A program made the position numbers and the translations under genes. This document shows, piece by piece, positions 1-6,155 of a stretch of DNA of 61,065 nt. The stretch's first letter is position 1, and the number at the start of each line of letters is the position of its first letter. Origin of the DNA: a virus; the IMG/VR virus record IMGVR_UViG_3300025767_000015, positions 1-61,065 of that record; one strand, written 5' to 3'. The notes under the pieces are model-generated. The model worked only from the letters and a program-made list of their open reading frames with translations. It ran no database searches and had not been told where the DNA came from.

Positions 1-143
1 CAAAAGATATGCATAAGAATGAGATTAAGAATGCTTACAATCAAGGAAAATACGATACAGAAGACATAGAACGTGGAGGTATGCCTAACTTTCTAACATT
101 TGAAGATTACTACAACGCAACCTTTAATACCGGAGAAAAATGA
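1..143 (+). CDS. hypothetical protein, 5' end cut by window edge
   Basis: An open frame enters from the left edge (frame 3) and ends at TGA 141-143. An ATG lies at 9-11, so the visible part is at least 44 codons, but the frame is open upstream and the real start may be outside the window. It reads through an acidic stretch and ends NATFNTGEK. The next gene starts inside its stop (ATGA overlap at 140-143), the coupling seen throughout this window, which supports it being translated. No family recognised. Confidence 0.5.
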   Translation, partial: KDMHKNEIKNAYNQGKYDTEDIERGGMPNFLTFEDYYNATFNTGEK

Positions 144-271
144 GTGATAAAAATAAAGAAACAGAGGTGTTAAGAGCTTCATTAATGAAGAAAGTTAGTG
201 AACTAAATAATAATGAAATTATATCTTTATATGATTACTTATCTGAATTCTTTAATACCAACGAGAAATGA
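140..271 (+). CDS. small hypothetical protein, 43 aa
   Basis: ATG at 140 overlaps the previous stop (ATGA) and its own TGA at 269-271 overlaps the next ATG at 268. The peptide is charged, starts MSDKNKETEVLRASLMKKV and looks helical with no membrane segment. No family recognised. Support is the gapless ATGA coupling on both sides and the lack of a competing frame. Its ending (FFNTNEK) resembles the ending of the preceding peptide (TFNTGEK); this may be chance or a small duplication. Confidence 0.5.
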   Translation: MSDKNKETEVLRASLMKKVSELNNNEIISLYDYLSEFFNTNEK

Positions 272-363
272 AACAGATTAAACAATTCTTTAAACACCTT
301 GCTTGGTTAGAGCAAGAAAGAGTAAAAGCAATGATTCATTGTGGTAGACCCACATCCATTTAA
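268..363 (+). CDS. very small hypothetical protein, 31 aa
   Basis: Begins at ATG 268 overlapping the upstream stop and ends TAA 361-363. The product is basic and amphipathic (MKQIKQFFKHLAWLEQERVK at its start). Function unknown. It is supported only by position in a chain of overlapping small genes, so it could be a chance frame. Confidence 0.4.
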   Translation: MKQIKQFFKHLAWLEQERVKAMIHCGRPTSI

Positions 364-373
364 TATTTTAATT

Positions 374-499
374 ATGGATTATTTACTAGGAATACTTTTA
401 ATCTTATGTGGCCTAATTAGCTCAGGATTAGTTATTAGCAGTTTTCATTATGGACATAGAAAAGACCAGGAAAGAAATCAAAAGAACAATTTTAATTGA
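374..499 (+). CDS. single-span membrane microprotein, 41 aa
   Basis: ATG 374-376 to TGA 497-499. The first about 23 residues form one hydrophobic span (MDYLLGILLILCGLISSGLV) followed by a polar, basic tail ending QKNNFN, giving an expected N-out/C-in inner-membrane peptide. It overlaps the next microprotein frame by 50 nt. No homologue recognised; phage microproteins of this shape often act on host membrane proteins or in superinfection exclusion, but nothing here identifies the role. Confidence 0.5.
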   Translation: MDYLLGILLILCGLISSGLVISSFHYGHRKDQERNQKNNFN

Positions 500-563
500 G
501 AAATTACTTTGGATTGTTATTGTAATTGATATTACTTTTGGACTATGGTTGATATTATCTTAG
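450..563 (+). CDS. single-span membrane microprotein, 37 aa
   Basis: ATG 450-452 to TAG 561-563, in a different frame from its neighbours, overlapping the previous gene by 50 nt and the next by 19 nt. A lysine/arginine-rich N-terminus (MDIEKTRKEIKRTILIEK) is followed by a hydrophobic span of about 17 residues reaching the C-terminus, a tail-anchored pattern with the N-terminus inside. The positive-inside pattern in an overlapping frame argues that it is real. Function unknown. Confidence 0.45.
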   Translation: MDIEKTRKEIKRTILIEKLLWIVIVIDITFGLWLILS

Positions 564-634
564 GAATTGTAGTAGTAGTAGCTTGGAATGGCTACTTAAT
601 TTATAAATGGAAACAGAATGAACCAAAGAAGTAA
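545..634 (+). CDS. single-span membrane microprotein, 29 aa
   Basis: ATG 545-547 to TAA 632-634. Hydrophobic residues 3-20 (DIILGIVVVVAWNGYLIY) are followed by a basic tail KWKQNEPKK. It overlaps the previous microprotein by 19 nt and the next gene by 17 nt. Third of three consecutive overlapping membrane microproteins. No homologue recognised. Confidence 0.45.
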   Translation: MVDIILGIVVVVAWNGYLIYKWKQNEPKK

Positions 635-905
635 AGATCACCACTTGAAAGTAACTCGTACAGTACTACTTTCACAACTACTACTGGAATCTCTTGATGA
701 TATCAAATCAACCCAATACTATAGGCAGGATGTAAAGAATCTTACTAATAATCTTGAAAAGAAATTAGAATCTTTTCTTATAATGCCTAACCAGTATTTA
801 TTACAAGGTGATAATGAAGTGATTATCAACAAGTTAAGCAGAGGATATGAAAAATTAGTTAATTTAACTTTAGATGAAATTTATGATGAAGACCCCTTGG
901 CATAA
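618..905 (+). CDS. hypothetical protein, 95 aa
   Basis: Soluble, mostly helical 95-residue protein beginning MNQRSKDHHLKVTRTVLLSQ with no membrane segment and no recognised motif. It overlaps the preceding microprotein by 17 nt, and the next frame opens within its last codons. Position in the early-type block of small genes suggests a host-takeover or accessory role, which is inference only. Confidence 0.6.
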   Translation: MNQRSKDHHLKVTRTVLLSQLLLESLDDIKSTQYYRQDVKNLTNNLEKKLESFLIMPNQYLLQGDNEVIINKLSRGYEKLVNLTLDEIYDEDPLA

Positions 906-1287
906 TTATGATAATCCAACAGACATGGTTCTTAAAAACCAAGTTGCTTTTGAAGCTGTTGGTAAAGAACTATCTCAAGCTTTAAACTTAAAGTTTGAAC
1001 AGATCAATGAAAGATATTCTTTTGGCACATGCTCAGTAGGTGATGAAAATGGTAGCCAAGAAGGTTACTCTCTTACATTCTTTTACAGAGATTTTATAGA
1101 TGAAGAGCATATCAAAGCTGCTAAAAGTGTTTTCCCTATGACTATAGGACACATTACTTTTAATTTCTTAACCGTATTTGATTATGATTACGATGATGAA
1201 AGAGACTTTATGCCTTCAGTAGGTTTTAGTGCTCAAGAATCTAACAGTAAAGCTGTCGTATCAGATCATGTATTTTTATATTGGTAG
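874..1287 (+). CDS. hypothetical protein, up to 137 aa (start uncertain)
   Basis: The frame is open from ATG 874, inside the preceding gene, with other in-frame ATGs at 883, 886 and 925. A start at 925 (MVLKNQVAFEAVGKELSQ) would avoid the overlap but has no clear ribosome-binding site. The protein is acidic and aromatic-rich with a D/E/Y-rich patch near residues 105-115 and looks like a small alpha/beta fold. No family recognised. The stop at 1285-1287 lies 2 nt before the next start. Confidence 0.6.
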   Translation: MKFMMKTPWHNYDNPTDMVLKNQVAFEAVGKELSQALNLKFEQINERYSFGTCSVGDENGSQEGYSLTFFYRDFIDEEHIKAAKSVFPMTIGHITFNFLTVFDYDYDDERDFMPSVGFSAQESNSKAVVSDHVFLYW

Positions 1288-1289
1288 AC

Positions 1290-1652
1290 ATGAAAAAACA
1301 AATTGAACAGATAAAAGAGTTTGAAAAAGCATTTAAGATTGATGCTAGCATGCAAACACCTTTTACTAAATTTAATCTTCTTTTAGAAGAGCTAGAAGAG
1401 TATGTATCCGCAGCTAAAGCTGATGATCAATTAGAAATAGCTGATGCTATTACTGATATGCTCTATGTTTTGTTTGGTTTTGTAACTAAACACCAACTAG
1501 AAGATAAGATTGAAGCTTTATTTGATGAAGTTCATTCATCTAATATGAGTAAATTAGATATTGAAGGCAACCCTATATACCGTGAAGATGGTAAAGTATT
1601 AAAGGGTGCTCTATATTTTAAACCAAATCTTCAAAAAATATTAGACGCTTAG
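1290..1652 (+). CDS. MazG-like nucleoside triphosphate pyrophosphohydrolase
   Basis: 120-residue all-alpha NTP-PPase of the MazG/PRA-PH superfamily. The metal-binding pattern is visible: LLEELEEY (about residues 31-38), then QLEIADAITDMLYVLFG (about 47-63), and the C-terminal block LFDEVHSSNMSKL ... GKVLKG ... YFKPNL typical of phage members. Such enzymes hydrolyse NTPs or dNTPs to monophosphates, adjusting nucleotide pools or lowering alarmone signals. I place the start at ATG 1290; the upstream TTG at 1281 would overlap the previous stop and adds only MVD. A second pool-type enzyme is encoded at 21272. Confidence 0.85.
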   Translation: MKKQIEQIKEFEKAFKIDASMQTPFTKFNLLLEELEEYVSAAKADDQLEIADAITDMLYVLFGFVTKHQLEDKIEALFDEVHSSNMSKLDIEGNPIYREDGKVLKGALYFKPNLQKILDA

Positions 1653-1656
1653 CTAT

Positions 1657-1666
1657 ACTCTAGAGT
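1657..1666. promoter_or_regulatory. 10-bp palindrome upstream of a promoter
   Basis: ACTCTAGAGT is a perfect 10-bp palindrome just after the MazG-like stop and about 16 bp before the -33 element of the promoter at 1682. Position and symmetry would suit a repressor or activator half-site pair, but a 10-bp palindrome can occur by chance. Confidence 0.3.
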
Positions 1667-1681
1667 CTATATATTTTAAAC

Positions 1682-1713
1682 TATTGTATAGGTATTAAAT
1701 AAGTTTATTTTTG
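1682..1713 (+). promoter_or_regulatory. Bacteroidota-type promoter
   Basis: TATTG at 1682-1686 and TATTTTTG at 1706-1713, separated by 19 bp, match the Bacteroidota primary sigma consensus TTTG-N19-21-TAnnTTTG. It points at the gene starting at 1730, with the ATG 17 bp past the -7 element, so the leader must be very short. It is the only clean match to the host-type consensus I found, suggesting that this unit is read by host polymerase. Confidence 0.6.
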
Positions 1714-1729
1714 TTTAAACGCCTGTATA

Positions 1730-1990
1730 ATGTTATACCAATTGCCTAGCGGTAAAGTAATAGAAATTAGTTTAGATCATTATTTGTCTATGACAGATGA
1801 AGAGCTAAATGAATTCACACGCTTAAGCTTAGGTAATACGGTAGAGAATCCTTTTGCTGGTTCAGCACTGGATGGTAAATACATGGCCTATGAAGATATT
1901 GAGGAAGATCTGGATACAGAACCTGATCTTACTGATATAGATATAGACATGAAACTCATGGATGAAGATTTTCAACGTGATGACATATAA
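1730..1990 (+). CDS. acidic hypothetical protein, 86 aa
   Basis: Starts MLYQLPSGKVIEISLDHYLS just after a host-type promoter and ends in an extremely acidic tail (DLDTEPDLTDIDIDMKLMDE). This is the first of three proteins in a row with acidic C-termini. Followed at once by two hairpins. No family recognised. Acidic tails of this kind occur in DNA mimics and SSB-type proteins, but there is no evidence for either here. Confidence 0.75.
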   Translation: MLYQLPSGKVIEISLDHYLSMTDEELNEFTRLSLGNTVENPFAGSALDGKYMAYEDIEEDLDTEPDLTDIDIDMKLMDEDFQRDDI

Positions 1991-2003
1991 TAACCTGCTA
2001 CCT

Positions 2004-2061
2004 TAAGCAATGGTAAGGACCCGTAAGTATACCATTAGAACTGCTTACGGGTTTATTTTTT
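2004..2061 (+). terminator. terminator hairpin with competing hairpin (attenuator-like)
   Basis: ACCCGTAAG (2019-2027) pairs with CTTACGGGT (2044-2052), a 9-bp stem followed by TTATTTTTT. A second fold excludes it: TAAGCA (2004-2009) with TGCTTA (2042-2047), and ATGGTA (2010-2015) with TACCAT (2030-2035), with a 6-nt bulge. The second fold uses the 3' arm of the terminator, so both cannot form together. Confidence 0.6.
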
Positions 2062-2069
2062 AACCTCAT

Positions 2070-2094
2070 GCCTCACATTCAGTGGGGCTTTTTT
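2070..2094 (+). terminator. second tandem terminator
   Basis: GCCTCAC (2070-2076), loop ATTCA, GTGGGGC (2082-2088) with one G-U pair, then TTTTTT (2089-2094). It lies 9 bp after the first hairpin's T-run. The T-run leads into ATTTAATAAAT, resembling the terminator-promoter fusions at other boundaries. Confidence 0.65.
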
Positions 2095-2111
2095 ATTTAA
2101 TAAATTTTATT

Positions 2112-2690
2112 ATGAACAACAAAGTAACAGTACAAGAAAACAAAGACGGTCAAGTAGTAAATGTAAATACTAATAATCCAGACTATGGATACGTAAGAGT
2201 AGGACAAACTATTTCTAGATTTAACTCAGATGGTTGGTTAAGTACAGAGACTCGTTCTTTTCTACTTAAAGGTAAATTAAACGAATTACAAAATTCAGGA
2301 TTATCTGCAGGATTTGAAATGCCAGGTAAACTTGTACGTCAAGAATCATTAGAACCATTTAGTGACTATAGTCAACCTAAAGTAGCTGGTGAAAGTGGTG
2401 TAGTATGTAAAGTAGATGGTCAACCTATTTACTCTCGTGTAGTATATGATAGATCAGGTACAATGGAAGATACTCTTATTGCACATGACAACAAAGAAGA
2501 AATCATAGCTGCCATAGCTGGTAACAATGTAAAGCCAATGATTAACCCTGCTGATATTTCTGAAGCATTTGAAACAGAAGCTACAGATTCTAAAGTAGAT
2601 AACTCTTTAAATGAAGAAGTTGAAGTTGAAGAAGTTATAGATGAGATAGAAGAAATAGAAGAAGATCTAGATACAGACTTCGTACTATAA
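2112..2690 (+). CDS. hypothetical protein with acidic C-tail, 192 aa
   Basis: I place the start at ATG 2112 (MNNKVTVQENKDGQ) because the longer frame from 2082 begins inside a terminator stem. The first about 150 residues look like a beta-rich fold with repeated VNVNTNN / GYVRVGQ / YSRVVYD strands; the last about 45 are almost all Glu, Asp and Val/Ile (EEVEVEEVIDEIEEIEEDLD). Beta fold plus acidic tail is SSB-like in outline, but no SSB motif is recognisable. It occupies its own unit between terminators, suggesting separate, possibly strong expression. Confidence 0.75.
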   Translation: MNNKVTVQENKDGQVVNVNTNNPDYGYVRVGQTISRFNSDGWLSTETRSFLLKGKLNELQNSGLSAGFEMPGKLVRQESLEPFSDYSQPKVAGESGVVCKVDGQPIYSRVVYDRSGTMEDTLIAHDNKEEIIAAIAGNNVKPMINPADISEAFETEATDSKVDNSLNEEVEVEEVIDEIEEIEEDLDTDFVL

Positions 2691-2698
2691 TTATATAT

Positions 2699-2739
2699 GG
2701 GGGGAGGAAACTCCCCTCTATATTTTTTGTATCTTTAAG
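2699..2739 (+). terminator. terminator fused to promoter-like element
   Basis: GGGGAG (2701-2706), loop GAAA, CTCCCC (2711-2716), extended by two weaker pairs, followed by TCTATATTTTTTG. The T-run runs into TTTTTTGTATCTTTAAG (2724-2740), one copy of the boundary element seen at several other unit starts, and the next ATG follows at 2755. Confidence 0.65.
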
Positions 2740-2754
2740 TCTTAATTAAAACCT

Positions 2755-3096
2755 ATGGAATACAATAGTTTTACACCTGAAGAGATCGTTTTTTTATATT
2801 TAAGACATAAAAAGTACATAACTGTACACAACCAGGTAGCTGAGTCTATTAGAGAACTTAACAAAGAAGGTGTTGAGACTAAGCCCTCTATTGAAGACTT
2901 AAAAGATAACTCTCATGTTTTATTATTAGAACAACTCAATGAAAAGTTAGAACCCATATTTGAAATCATTACGGATACTGACCCTGATCTACTTGAAAGA
3001 ATAGAAAAGGTAGTTGATAACCCTATGAATCTAATGGATGGTGAAGACTTTGATTTTGATGCTGATGATGATGAAGATGATTCAAATTTATTTTAA
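2755..3096 (+). CDS. acidic hypothetical protein, 113 aa
   Basis: Helical protein starting MEYNSFTPEEIVFLYLRHKK and ending in a run of Asp and Glu (DFDFDADDDEDDSNLF). First gene of the unit after the 2.7-kb boundary; its stop overlaps the next start at 3096. No family recognised. An overlapping minus-strand frame at 3023-3373 is a shadow. Confidence 0.7.
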   Translation: MEYNSFTPEEIVFLYLRHKKYITVHNQVAESIRELNKEGVETKPSIEDLKDNSHVLLLEQLNEKLEPIFEIITDTDPDLLERIEKVVDNPMNLMDGEDFDFDADDDEDDSNLF

Positions 3097-3500
3097 TGCA
3101 ACAAAGAAAAAAACCTTGTGCAGGCTGTGAGTCTGAACAATTCATTTGGAAAAGAGAAGGAAGAGACCTGTATTGCAGATCTTGTTGGAATAAAGTAAGA
3201 GCTAAAACAGATGATGCTCCTAAATTAAACAAGGTATCAGCTAGAAAGGCTTCAGAAGATAAGGTATATACTAAATTGCGTAGAGATTTCTTATTACAGA
3301 AACCTTTTTGTGAAGCTAGATTACCTGAATGTACTGTTAAAGGTACAGATATCCACCACACATATTTTGGCAATGACAGAAGTAAGTACTACTTGATAAC
3401 ATCTACATGGAAAACTGTGTGTAGATCTTGCCATAATCAAATTCATGATAAACTAACCCAAGAAGAATTACTAGAACTTGGATTAAAACGTAAAGATTAA
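3096..3500 (+). CDS. HNH-type zinc protein, probable endonuclease
   Basis: 134 residues with an N-terminal zinc ribbon (C8-x2-C11 ... C27-x2-C30), a linker, C72/C79, then an HNH-like core: DIHHTYFG (about 85-92) and VCRSCHNQIHD (about 108-118) supplying C109, C112, N114 and H117. HNH enzymes nick or cut DNA with one metal. It may be a homing-type enzyme or a recombination or packaging-type nuclease; position beside the SNF2 helicase slightly favours DNA processing. Starts on the last base of the previous stop. Confidence 0.7.
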   Translation: MQQRKKPCAGCESEQFIWKREGRDLYCRSCWNKVRAKTDDAPKLNKVSARKASEDKVYTKLRRDFLLQKPFCEARLPECTVKGTDIHHTYFGNDRSKYYLITSTWKTVCRSCHNQIHDKLTQEELLELGLKRKD

Positions 3501-3733
3501 TGTTTAGAATAACAGATAAAGTAAAATATACCTTAACAGCTAAGCTGACTATAGGTGATAAAACACAATCTATTATTACTTGGATCAACAGTAACCCTGT
3601 TCTTCTACAAAGACACTTAATTAAAACCCCTAGTATCAAATTAAATCCTCATGGTGAGGTTACTTTAAAAAAGAAACTAAATGAAGACACGGGAAGTAAT
3701 ACAAAAAGAAGCCCTAGAGGTAGCACTAAATAA
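3500..3733 (+). CDS. hypothetical protein, 77 aa
   Basis: Begins on the last base of the preceding stop (TAATG), starts MFRITDKVKYTLTAKLTIGD with beta-strand character, and has a basic tail. Its last 53 nt overlap the helicase start at 3681. No family recognised. Translational coupling and basic composition suggest a small nucleic-acid-binding partner, which is inference. Confidence 0.55.
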   Translation: MFRITDKVKYTLTAKLTIGDKTQSIITWINSNPVLLQRHLIKTPSIKLNPHGEVTLKKKLNEDTGSNTKRSPRGSTK

Positions 3734-4796
3734 CACCCGTTGTACTCTTGCAATATCTATGGGCGTAGGTAAGACACTCATAGGCTTGCAACACATGGCT
3801 AAAGTTTATAAGCCAGAATCTAAATTTTTAGTAGCAGCACCCAAACTTTCAATATTTGAATCATGGAAAGCTGATGCTGTAAAATTCAAACTATCATACT
3901 TACTTGATAGTATTACGTTTACTACTTACAGATCTTTAGAGAAACAAGAAGAAGCATATGATTACATCTATCTAGATGAATGTCATAGTCTTAAGTATAG
4001 TCATGATTTTTATTTGATGTCTCATAAAGGTGGTATACTTGGTTTAACCGGTACTCCACCAGAAAGAAGAGGCAATGAAAAATATGAAATGGTTTCTAAA
4101 CTTTGTCCCGTTATGTACAAGTTTGGAGTTGATGATGCTACAGAAAATAACATTCTCAATGATTACCAGATCATAATACACACTATGCCCATTAGTTCTC
4201 AAGACAACATGTATGTGAAAACTAAAACAGGAGGTTCATTTAAAACTAGTGAGGTAGCTCAATATAACTTTTGGAGTAGTCGTGTAGAAAGTTCTCCACC
4301 AGGTAAAGCTAAAGCAATAGCTTCTGTTCAGAGAATGAAATCTATGATGAACTTCAAAACTAAAGAAAGATATACCTCAGCTCTTGTAAATCAAATAGAT
4401 GACAAGTGTATCATTTTTGCAAATACTAAAGATCAAGCAGATACTTTATGTAATTACAGCTATCATTCTAGTAATCCAGATAGCAAAGACAACTTAGAAA
4501 GCTTTAAAGAAGGCCATATAAGACGTTTAAGCTGCGTTCTACAGCTAAGTGAAGGTGTAACTATACCTGACTTAAAAGCAGGCGTTATATTGCATGCTTA
4601 TGGTAATGAAACTAAAAGTGCTCAGCGTATTGGTAGACTCCTTAGATTAAACCCTAATGATAAAGCTACCTGTCACATCTTAGCATATGAAAATACTATA
4701 GACATGATGTGGATTAAGAAAGCTTTAAAGAGTTTTGACTCTAAAAAGATTAAGTATTATGATCATATAAATTTTACCTACAAAGACTATGAATAA
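3681..4796 (+). CDS. SNF2/DEAD-like superfamily 2 helicase
   Basis: 371 residues with both RecA-like lobes in compact form: Walker A SMGVGKTLIG (about 26-35), DECH box (99-102), TGTP (123-126), and lobe 2 with CIIFANTKDQA (about 243-253) and motif VI QRIGRLLR (315-322). The AxxMGVGKT context and a single short chain fit the SNF2-like helicases that recur in crAss-like phages. Expected to be an ATP-driven dsDNA translocase in replication or recombination. Much shorter than cellular SNF2 proteins. The next gene overlaps by 8 nt. Confidence 0.85.
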   Translation: MKTREVIQKEALEVALNNTRCTLAISMGVGKTLIGLQHMAKVYKPESKFLVAAPKLSIFESWKADAVKFKLSYLLDSITFTTYRSLEKQEEAYDYIYLDECHSLKYSHDFYLMSHKGGILGLTGTPPERRGNEKYEMVSKLCPVMYKFGVDDATENNILNDYQIIIHTMPISSQDNMYVKTKTGGSFKTSEVAQYNFWSSRVESSPPGKAKAIASVQRMKSMMNFKTKERYTSALVNQIDDKCIIFANTKDQADTLCNYSYHSSNPDSKDNLESFKEGHIRRLSCVLQLSEGVTIPDLKAGVILHAYGNETKSAQRIGRLLRLNPNDKATCHILAYENTIDMMWIKKALKSFDSKKIKYYDHINFTYKDYE

Positions 4797-5163
4797 TTTA
4801 CAAGTAACACTCACAAAGACAGACGGTAAACTATTATTTAGAAATACTACAGAAGAAAAAGCGTATAATGATTTTATACAAAATCTTCCTGAAGGGGCTC
4901 AAGCTGAAATCTTTATGAGTACGGATGCTAGTGGTAAGAGTACAAATAGCCAGCTTGCTAAAATACATAAGTCTATTAGAGATCTATCTGCATTTACAGG
5001 TAGTACCTTTGAAGACATGAAGCTAGAGACAAAAAGAAAAGCAGGACTTTATTCAAGCTCTGCTTCTCCTAAATCTTTTGCTGACTGCAGTAAAGAAGAA
5101 ATTAATCTTGCTATACAAGCAGTAATTGAAATTGGTGACTTTGTAGGAATTAATCTTCGTTAG
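4789..5163 (+). CDS. hypothetical protein, NinB-like at best
   Basis: 124 residues beginning MNNLQVTLTKTDGKLLFRNT. The central part STNSQLAKIHKSIRDLSAFTG followed by FEDMKLETKRKAGLY and a helical C-terminus recalls phage recombination-mediator proteins of the NinB/Orf type, which bind ssDNA and assist strand annealing. The resemblance is weak. Location after the helicase and before UDG fits a DNA metabolism role. Its end overlaps the opposing gene at 5150 by 14 nt. Confidence 0.6.
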   Translation: MNNLQVTLTKTDGKLLFRNTTEEKAYNDFIQNLPEGAQAEIFMSTDASGKSTNSQLAKIHKSIRDLSAFTGSTFEDMKLETKRKAGLYSSSASPKSFADCSKEEINLAIQAVIEIGDFVGINLR

Positions 5164-5425
5164 TTTCCTCAACGTCTTTCTCAGTAATCTTGTCTTGCTT
5201 CTTAGCTTCTTCTTCTATTTCACGCATAAGAACTACAACTGTTTGTAAATGAGCAACATACTCATCATCAATCTGATTGTTTTTAATTTTTTCAAAAACT
5301 TCAGTTACAAACTCAGGTTCTTTACCATCTAATAGATAGAACATAAGAGCTTGAACACGAGCGTAAAAGCTTCCGTTTACTTGGATATCAATGATATCGT
5401 CTTCTTTAATAGTACTAATAAGCAT
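5150..5425 (-). CDS. lone minus-strand hypothetical protein, 91 aa
   Basis: The only minus-strand gene between plus-strand neighbours here. The product (MLISTIKEDDIIDIQVNGSF...) has a beta-like start, a helical middle and a charged tail KKQDKITEKDVEETNED. No plus-strand frame competes across 5164-5430. Its start codon is 5 bp from the divergent start of the UDG gene and its 3' end overlaps the convergent gene by 14 nt, so it would make antisense RNA to both. Function unknown. Confidence 0.6.
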   Translation of the reverse strand: MLISTIKEDDIIDIQVNGSFYARVQALMFYLLDGKEPEFVTEVFEKIKNNQIDDEYVAHLQTVVVLMREIEEEAKKQDKITEKDVEETNED

Positions 5426-5430
5426 AATTC

Positions 5431-6132
5431 ATGAATAACGTTAAGTCTAATATAATAAACTCTGAGGAGTTTAGAGAGCTAATATACAAAAAGTTAGAAC
5501 CAACTGGTTGGAATACAGCTCTTAGAATGCATATTAAATCTAATCAGTTTATTACACTGCTGGATAATTTAAAAAATGAAGTAGATCTTAACAACAGATT
5601 TACACCTACGTTTAAGAATGTATTCAATGCATTTGAAACTTCATCTTATGATAGCACCAGTGTAATTTTATTAGGGTCTGAACCTTATTTAAGAATACAT
5701 GAAGCAGATGGCCTAGCATATTCTTGTAGCAGATTAGTAAGACCTAAAACATCTTTAGTAAATATTCAAAAAGCTATTGGTGAAAGTGTACCAAACAGTT
5801 TATGTAAAACCAACAGTCTTAGATACTTAGGAGATGAGGGTGTATTGCTTTTAAATACTTCTTTAACGGGTCAAATAAGTAAACCAAACAAACATGAGCA
5901 GTACTGGAAACCTTTTATAGCTCATTTACTTGATCATCTTAGTAGTAATAAACCTAACATGGTATATCTACTATTAGGAGAACAAGCACATTTTTGGGAA
6001 GACCTTATAGATAATACAGACAACATTGTTAAAGCACCTGACCCAAGTATTACTCCTTGGGAACATAATGATTGCTTTAATAAAGTTAATGAGATTCTGG
6101 TTTCACAGGAGTTGCCAGAAATTAAGTGGTAG
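5431..6132 (+). CDS. uracil-DNA glycosylase family protein with altered active site
   Basis: 233 residues with family-1 UDG architecture: VILLGSEPYL (about 78-87) aligns with the water-activating motif GQDPYH, EADGLAYSCS (91-100) with the GLAFSV segment, LLLNTSLT with LLLNTVLT, and a DPSITPW segment near the C-terminus where HPSPLS is expected. The catalytic Asp becomes Glu (E84) and the active-site His is missing (D204 area). UDGs remove uracil from DNA and occur in crAss-like phages. With these changes it may be a slow enzyme, a dU-binding protein, or specific for another base. Confidence 0.8.
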   Translation: MNNVKSNIINSEEFRELIYKKLEPTGWNTALRMHIKSNQFITLLDNLKNEVDLNNRFTPTFKNVFNAFETSSYDSTSVILLGSEPYLRIHEADGLAYSCSRLVRPKTSLVNIQKAIGESVPNSLCKTNSLRYLGDEGVLLLNTSLTGQISKPNKHEQYWKPFIAHLLDHLSSNKPNMVYLLLGEQAHFWEDLIDNTDNIVKAPDPSITPWEHNDCFNKVNEILVSQELPEIKW

Positions 6133-6151
6133 AGGGGAGCAATCCCTTCTA
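6130..6151. terminator. bidirectional terminator between convergent genes
   Basis: TAGAGGGGA (6130-6138), loop GCAA, TCCCTTCTA (6143-6151): a 9-bp stem with one G-U, starting in the UDG stop codon and ending 4 bp before the end of the minus-strand gene. T-runs are weak on both sides, so efficiency may be modest. Confidence 0.5.
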
Positions 6152-6155
6152 TCAT

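Noticed and set aside
2082-2111. Longer start (MGLFYLINFI) for the 192-aa gene
   Set aside because: It begins inside the right arm of a terminator hairpin and its T-run; the ATG at 2112 is a better start.
3023-3373. 116-codon minus-strand frame
   Set aside because: It lies opposite an HNH gene with zinc motifs and has repetitive His/Gln composition caused by the antisense of an acidic tail.
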